Assembly: GCA_035048495.1 (NCBI GenBank)
Contig: CM068552.1
Coordinates: 29,328,154 to 29,392,153 of the forward strand
Length of the DNA: 64,000 bases
Source of the DNA: Euptelea pleiosperma
Lineage: Eukaryota; Streptophyta; Magnoliopsida; Ranunculales; Eupteleaceae
Direction of reading: 5' to 3'
Made by a program: the position numbers and the translations under genes
Shown here: positions 58,426-64,000 of the stretch, one piece after another
Numbering within the stretch: position 1 is the first letter of the stretch
How the letters are laid out: each line of letters begins with the position of its first letter
Notes under the pieces: generated by a model
Seen by the model: only the letters and a program-made list of their open reading frames with translations
Told to the model about the DNA's origin: nothing
Database searches by the model: none

Positions 58426-58913
58426 TGTTGTGAAAAAACCCCAAGAGATCCCTCCAATAATGATAATGGCCGCCAATAAACACACGCTACATAAGAGAAA
58501 TCAAATAAAGCAGACAAAGACACAAGTAATTTATGTGGTTCAGTCGAAACCTACGGCCATGGGCGTTCACTATTGAATAAACAAAGTACAAAGATTGTTC
58601 TCTCAATCTCTCGTACAACCTCTTATAGGCACTCTCTAGCTCTCTCTTTCTCTCATCTCATAAGAGCAATATGGCATATAAATAGCCCCAAAAGACGAAC
58701 TAGGATTTTCGGAAAGGAGAAAACCCAAAAGGAAATAATTCATTCGTCGGTCCAATCGATTGGGTAGAAACTCCAAAAGCTCCAATCGATTGGAATGAGC
58801 ATTAATTCCCACCAAAACACCACATGTTCCAGTCACCAGCGGGGAAGTAGTAAAGTTAAAAGCATCAAATGTTGTACTCACCAAGTTACAATTAACAAGA
58901 TGATCAACAAGCT
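58426..58913 (-). repeat. 5' LTR of a copia-type element, minus strand
   Basis: The edge TGTTGTGAAAAAACCCC is next to the primer-binding relic. It contains 'ttatgtggttcagtcgaaacctacg', common in plant LTRs, and two CCAATCGATTGG motifs (58751-58800). The right end (…CAACA near 58913) is tentative. Confidence 0.5.
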
Positions 58914-59180
58914 TGGGTCCAAGACAAATTTATAACTTACATTTGACCTCCTTGAAATTTAGACAGTACTGGACAATGTAAAATGAAATCAATATGATGT
59001 AAACAAATATAGGGGAAATTCTATGAATTGCTCAATGTAGGAAAATAGGGTTCCAAGATTATAGTTAGGACTAATAGGGATTTTAGAATAGAGTTTTAGA
59101 GTTTTAGAGTTAGGTAGTCAACGGAAAACTAGGGTTTCTACAGTTTGAGAACAATTTAAAAATTTTAAAGAAAAATAGAT
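58914..59180. other. Spacer
   Basis: No gene or repeat recognised. Confidence 0.4.
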
Positions 59181-59188
59181 GTTCAAAC

Positions 59189-59521
59189 CAAGGTTTAAAA
59201 GAGGTTGTTATAACGGTATAATGGGCTGGGGGCATTACCACTTTTTCCGTTATTACGGCCGTTAAAACAAATTGAAACAGACGGGCAAAAACGAAAAAAA
59301 AGGAAAATAGTAGACTATGGCGCTGAAATTCAAAATTTCAAAAATAAGAAAACCAAATAAATTGGAAAAGGGGGAAAAATAACAGAAATAACGGCCTTTT
59401 TTCTTCAAAAAATAAATGTCATTATTTTGTAAGCGTCAAATGGTTCAGAATGTAACAAGCTTTGGGCAATACTGTTTTAACTGCAGTATTTTTGTTAAAA
59501 CAACGTTATTTTAAAACCATG
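59189..59521. mobile_element. hAT-type MITE (CAAGGTTTAAA family), 333 bp
   Basis: Ends CAAGGTTTAAAAGAGG and ...TTTTAAAACCATG. Target duplicate GTTCAAAC (59181-59188) versus GTGCAAAC (59522-59529), one mismatch. Confidence 0.88.
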
Positions 59522-59529
59522 GTGCAAAC

Positions 59530-60432
59530 CAAGGTTTAAAGGGGGCCATTATAACGGTACATGGCCGGCTCAACCTTAAGGCCATTAAGGCAGTCGCCTA
59601 AGGCCCCTTGGTGAGAGAAGGCCCCCAGCCCAGACCACATGGATTTTTAGCCCACCCCTTATTAGATATACAAACCAAAAATCAACCAGATTGATTATCT
59701 CTAGCCATAGATTTTAGTACTTTTCTTGCGGTTAGATTCAAGCATATTTTTGGGTAATAAATCTAATATCTAGAAATCATCAATCAAACTGATTTTTAGC
59801 TTGTTTATCCACCAATAGGTGGGTCGAACATCCACGCAGTCATTGAGCTCAAAAAATTATCTATGTAGGGCCACGAGAGTTCTTTACATCGACTGCAATG
59901 GGAGTTCGACGTCCTCTACATCTAATTTTTTTTCCGTAATTTTTTATTATCAACAATAATTTTTATATAAAGATTTCCAATTATATAGAGTTTAGTTTTT
60001 TAATTAATACCATATTTTAATTTATATATAAGTTAAAAAGGCCTTATATAGAGTTTTCGCCTTATGCCTCAACTTGGATCGAGACGGCCCTGAACGGTAT
60101 AACGGACTGGAGGCATTACCGTTTTTTCCGTTAGAACGGCGATTATAACGAAAAAACACTGAAGGGCAAAAACAGGAAAATAACAGAAAAAATGGCACTG
60201 AATTTCGAAAACGGAAAAAGCGAAAAAGAATGGCTTTTTTTTTTCATAAAATTTTCGAGAAAATAATGGTCGTTATTTTCATTTTAACGGCAAAATAATG
60301 GAAAATAATGGCCGTTATAAAGAAAAAACGGCCATTTTTTTGGCATTTTAACGGTTCATAACATAGCAGGGGAGGTCCGAATCCGTTATAACTGCCGTTA
60401 TTGTCATTCTCACGGCCGCTTTTTAAACCTTG
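59530..60432. mobile_element. Second hAT-type MITE, adjacent, with nested hAT element
   Basis: Starts CAAGGTTTAAAGGGGGCC directly after the GTGCAAAC duplicate of its neighbour and ends ...TTTTTAAACCTTG at 60432, followed by GTGTAAAC (60433-60440). The two elements thus share one target word. It is split at 59560-60092 by another transposon. Confidence 0.87.
59560..60092. mobile_element. Nested hAT-like element (CAGGGCCGTCTCGA family), 533 bp
   Basis: Termini CATGGCCGGCTC and (reverse complement) CAGGGCCGTCTC. The duplicated word AACGGTA (59553-59559, 60093-60099) lies within the host MITE motif 'ataacggtataacgg'. Its interior at about 59630-59840 has arms related to the other MITEs of this window ('atttttagcccaccccttattagatatac'). 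Confidence 0.75.
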
Positions 60433-60440
60433 GTGTAAAC

Positions 60441-60622
60441 TATCGTCCAAGGTTATTTGGGATCTGGAGTTAGAATGCTGCGGTAAAAGACTAGCGGCCA
60501 AGAAAAAAGGCTACATTTCCAAAGACATAACTATCACTCTTATTAGAAGCACGTACATTATCGAGCATCGTTGTTCACTATTCAAGCCACTACCACCGCA
60601 AGAATTGAAAAAAAATTAGAGA
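60441..60622. other. Spacer
   Basis: Short non-repetitive stretch; an open frame here is too short to support a gene. Confidence 0.4.
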
Positions 60623-60789
60623 TGTTGTAAACGTAACGGTTGTAACCGATGGCTGACCGCCGCTTATGTGGCGTCAGTTACACTATCGACATTTACTTTG
60701 TAACGGTTCGGCATTTACTTTGTAACGTCCTGATCAAGGGCTATATATATGTGTGTTGATCAATAGAAATATCATCAGAATCAGATTCA
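60623..60789 (+). repeat. 5' LTR of a Ty1/copia element, short
   Basis: About 167 bp, TGTTGTAAACGTAACGG...CAGATTCA, immediately upstream of the AACACGTTATCAGCACG phrase, a known primer-binding sequence of short-LTR plant copia elements. It contains TATATATAT near 60743. Confidence 0.7.
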
Positions 60790-60790
60790 C

Positions 60791-60807
60791 AACACGTTAT
60801 CAGCACG
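60791..60807 (+). promoter_or_regulatory. Copia primer-binding site
   Basis: AACACGTTATCAGCACG, recognised as the conserved primer site phrase of this copia group. Confidence 0.7.
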
Positions 60808-62650
60808 CTCTATTCTCTCGTATTCCATCAAGTGTTGAGCGGTAGGCGTGAATCCGTGGTGCTCAACATCATCTATCCACACCAGGTATTTTTTTTTTGG
60901 ATTCAACGATTAACAAGCATGCTTGATAGATGACCATTTTGTTTTTAGATCACATGCTTGTAATGTGTGGATATATACCTGTTGTGTGTTGATCAAGGGC
61001 TATACGTGGATAATTGCTCTTTCTTCGACTTTAATTATATTTGTGTAAAGAATGGAAACCCAGCAACTATGATGATTTTCACAAATTGTTTCCATTCAAA
61101 AGTCATAAGATGATTCGTTTTTAAGGACGGTGATGAATTATTCCCATATTAAATGTTTCTAAACAAAAATCTGAATTTAAGGACATTGATGAATTCTTTC
61201 CATTTTGTTTCACTTGGTTTCCTTATTAGTTGGGTTTTTTTTTTTAAATTGAATTTGTTTCTCTTTGTCCTTAATGGTAACATTAATATTTATTGGCAAC
61301 TCATGGGTATTAAACGGTGTATAGGATTGTATACTCATTTATATCCTAAACACTTTCCTTATTTCTCTATTCATCATATCCACAATAGTGAGATCTCAGA
61401 ATTTTCATTAATTGCTCATGGAAGAGGTAAGAATAGAGTTAATTTGTATTTATCTTTTAATGGATGACAATTCCTAATTTGTTTAGATCTTTATATCTCC
61501 ATTTAGTAGATTTTCTCAACTTGATACTCTTATTGATATGTTGGTAGTCAAATTTTGGGAACATACTGTTTAATTACCCCTCAATCCGAACCGTTCAATC
61601 AATGGGACCACGTATGCTAATAACATGTGAGAAAAAAAAAAAAAAAAAAAAACATATATTCCAAGAGATAGGGACCCACTATTGGCCCCACCTAGAGATC
61701 TTATATATCTTGACCACATGATATTAGACACGTGGGCACACTTGCACGATCAGGACCCATGATCAGAACAGGTTATGTACAGACTGATGAGTTTTATCAT
61801 AATGTGCGAGTAGAACTTTGATGATGACGGATTGTCATCGAGGCTGATGACAGCCCATAATATGAGCCACGTGGCATAGAGGTTTTCATGAGATACATAA
61901 TTGTTGTATAAATGATTGAAAGAATGGTTCAAACTTAAAGTTGGGACTGAGCCACCGAAGCCATATGTTACGCGTATACAAAATAGTCTTGACTTCCACA
62001 TTTATGATACTTGAATTGTGGTGTAAGTTTTTTTGTTTGGTATGGTAGTATAAGCGGTTAATGACCATTGGTTTATCTCTATTTTCACTTGTAACTTAGT
62101 TTCTTGAAGATAATAATTCCGTATTCCACTTCCTTGTCAAACTTTTGATGACCATTTGGAATTATATTTATTGAAAACAATTGAATTGTTGGCTTGACTA
62201 TGTTTCATTAGTATTGCATTTTGTTTATGGACTAGTGGGTTGCCCGTACCCACAGTATGCCTATGGCGTGGCTGCTCTTGGACATCAACTTCATGCCTTG
62301 GGATTTATGTATGCCCAACTTGCATGGGTTTGGGGTATGTGCCGAACTGGTCCTCTAACATTTAACCTTGGGCTTGGCGTAAGTAATAGAGGTCAGACAT
62401 AAAAGATTAGGTAAAATCCTATTGTTATTTAATTGGAATATTATGTTGCAAATGTTTGAATAAGATCCACCTCGATGTCAAGAACCTTGAATAAACAATC
62501 CAGGCAAAGGGGGACGAATGATGAAATGAATTACATCAACTACTCTACCTTGAAGGTAGATAAGACTCATTTAAGAGGAGTGTAAAGTACCAACCATGTG
62601 TCTTGAACTTATTATCTTTTATTTATTGTCTTAGCTATTGTTGGCATTTT
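60808..62650 (+). mobile_element. Copia leader and decayed or replaced gag region
   Basis: No gag or protease motif is recognisable. An open stretch at 61153-61467 and one at 62181-62402 do not resemble known copia proteins. The segment at about 61560-61900, with a poly(A) run at 61631-61650, may be an unrelated insertion. Confidence 0.4.
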
Positions 62651-64000
62651 ATTATGTTACCACTTTATTTGGACCGGTCTTCCCGCCGTTAGGGGGAGGA
62701 AAGCTCTTGGTAGAACGGCGAGAACTTACTTGGAATGCTCCAATAAGGATTGACGTCCATGTATGGCAATCAACAAAAGAAAGAAAATTAATGTCCCTGT
62801 CGGACAATTAAGAAGGATTACCATCCTTATAGGATAATTTGTTGACATAACAACGAATTAATCATCAACGGTACGCTTGAAGCGTGGTCGACCCTTTGGT
62901 GCAAAGTATGAGATTCTCAGGACGTTGAGGACACATGAACGAATACATATAACTCCAGCAGAAGTCGGAGCTCTTGAAGAGGCTACACCTATAGAATAGA
63001 AGAAATATAACCCCAGCAGAAGTCGGCGCTCCTGAAGAGGCCACACCTACAAGAAAGGATAAAACCTACAGAATAGGAGAAATATAACTTCTACAGAAGT
63101 CAACACTCTTGAAGAGAACACATTTATAAATAGAAAAAAGCTAACAGATCGATCCACCATTTCCGAACAGACAACCCCCGAAGAGGTACAGGTACCTGTA
63201 AATGAAGATATCTCAATAAATTATGTCTGTACGAGAGCAAAGTAGGATCGTAAGAAAATTATTACCGATAATATATTTTCCAGTGGCTTTTACCATCATA
63301 AAGAATGATGAGGGTCTTGATCCACGCATTGTCAAAGAATGTTGACATAAAAATAATTGGCCAAAAATGAACAAAAGTAATCTAAATAGAGTGAGATTCG
63401 CTAGTAAACCCGAAGTTGTAAAAAGGACCAGTAGTCCTAAACACTTAAAGTTATAAAAAGGACATGTAGTCCTAACACCCAAAGTTGTAAAAAGGGACAT
63501 GTAGTTTTAACATCCGAAGCTGTAAAAAGGGCCTGTAGTCCTAACACCTGAAATTATAAAATGACTTATATATTGCCTACAGTAAATAGCTTGTATGCAA
63601 TCAAACTACTATGATCCTTTTATAGATTAAACATTCCGATATACCTATGCATTTTGATTAAGAAATCAGAAACTAGATTTGCTATCATCGTTGTATTGTA
63701 TGAACTCTTGAAGAGCTCACAAAAATATCTGTATACCTGAATAAGGATCTTAGAAAAATATAATTTTTATTTTGGCTTACAAATCGAACATCTCTCTAGT
63801 GGGATCCTTGTTCATCAATCCATACACTGAAAAGTCCTGAAGCACTTCAATATGAATAATGTTTGTATCATGCAGATGAAAAGTAGATATATCAAGAGTG
63901 AAATAACCAAGTATATTTCACCAAAATTCTTTTACACTCACACGTTCTAGTAGAGCTGTAACATTGACATCCAATAGATACATTCCAATAATAATCTTGC
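62651..64000 (+). pseudogene. Ty1/copia pol remnant, runs off the window
   Basis: Plus-strand pieces in shifting frames: VFPPLGGGK...ELTWNA (integrase C-terminal part, 62670-62740), LKRGRPFGAKYEIL with EVGALEEATP (62878-62990), VNEDISINYV (63195-63230) and ITDNIFSSGF (63265-63290) at the integrase-reverse transcriptase junction. Then come reverse transcriptase/RNase H traces: SLVGSLFINP-type frame of the LQIEHLSxGILVHQSTYTEK block (63780-63830) and ITKYISPKFFYTH (63905-63940). Large internal deletions and many stops mean no activity. Its 3' LTR would lie to the right. Confidence 0.82.

Noticed and set aside
62181..62402. 73-codon frame inside the copia element
   Set aside because: No domain recognised, unusual composition; insufficient support for a gene.
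1..64000. tRNA, rRNA, organellar or bacterial genes
   Set aside because: None recognised on reading both strands; only tRNA-complementary primer sites of retroelements were seen.

Overview
This is a plant nuclear window: intron-containing genes with GT..AG splice sites, long AT-rich spacers, and roughly 85-90% recognisable or probable transposable-element DNA. It looks like a repeat-rich angiosperm. Nothing here fixes the species; I saw no organelle or bacterial signature.

Layout. (1) 1-5225: the 3' part of an Athila-lineage Ty3/gypsy element (integrase C-terminus, non-coding 3' region, polypurine tract, 2.55-kb 3' LTR). (2) 7316-19321: an LTR of a second gypsy family on the minus strand, split by a 7.5-kb CACTA element (7879-15418) that carries a V-ATPase subunit F exon fragment, and by an Athila-family solo LTR (15940-18589). 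(3) 20600-23794: an apparently intact two-exon LRR receptor kinase gene of the EFR/Xa21 type. (4) 23660-28600 and 32396-37490: two copies of one duplicated block. Each holds the start of the receptor-kinase gene, MITEs, a small two-exon secreted-peptide gene and remnants of the same minus-strand gypsy element. Later insertions hit only one copy (a hAT MITE in the first, a TRIM element in the second), so each copy gives the empty site for the other. LTRs in opposite orientation lie between the blocks. (5) 37687 to about 54670: a minus-strand plant L1 LINE split by a 900-bp foldback element and an 11.1-kb CACTA element. That CACTA carries decayed transposase genes, an F-box/FBD gene fragment, MITEs and another Athila-family solo LTR. 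(6) About 55000-58910: a fourth, diverged Athila-family LTR and copia-type LTR pieces rich in an ATCGAT palindrome. (7) 59189-60432: two adjacent hAT MITEs, one with a further hAT element inside. (8) 60623-64000: a decayed Ty1/copia element running off the right edge.

The plausible functional host genes are the receptor kinase and the two paralogous peptide genes. The peptide genes are visible only after splicing. Each encodes a 69-residue pre-protein with a signal peptide, a dibasic site, a DY motif and a Gly-rich C-terminus. This is the most interesting candidate for something undescribed. A secreted peptide beside a receptor kinase is suggestive, but any functional link between them is inference only.
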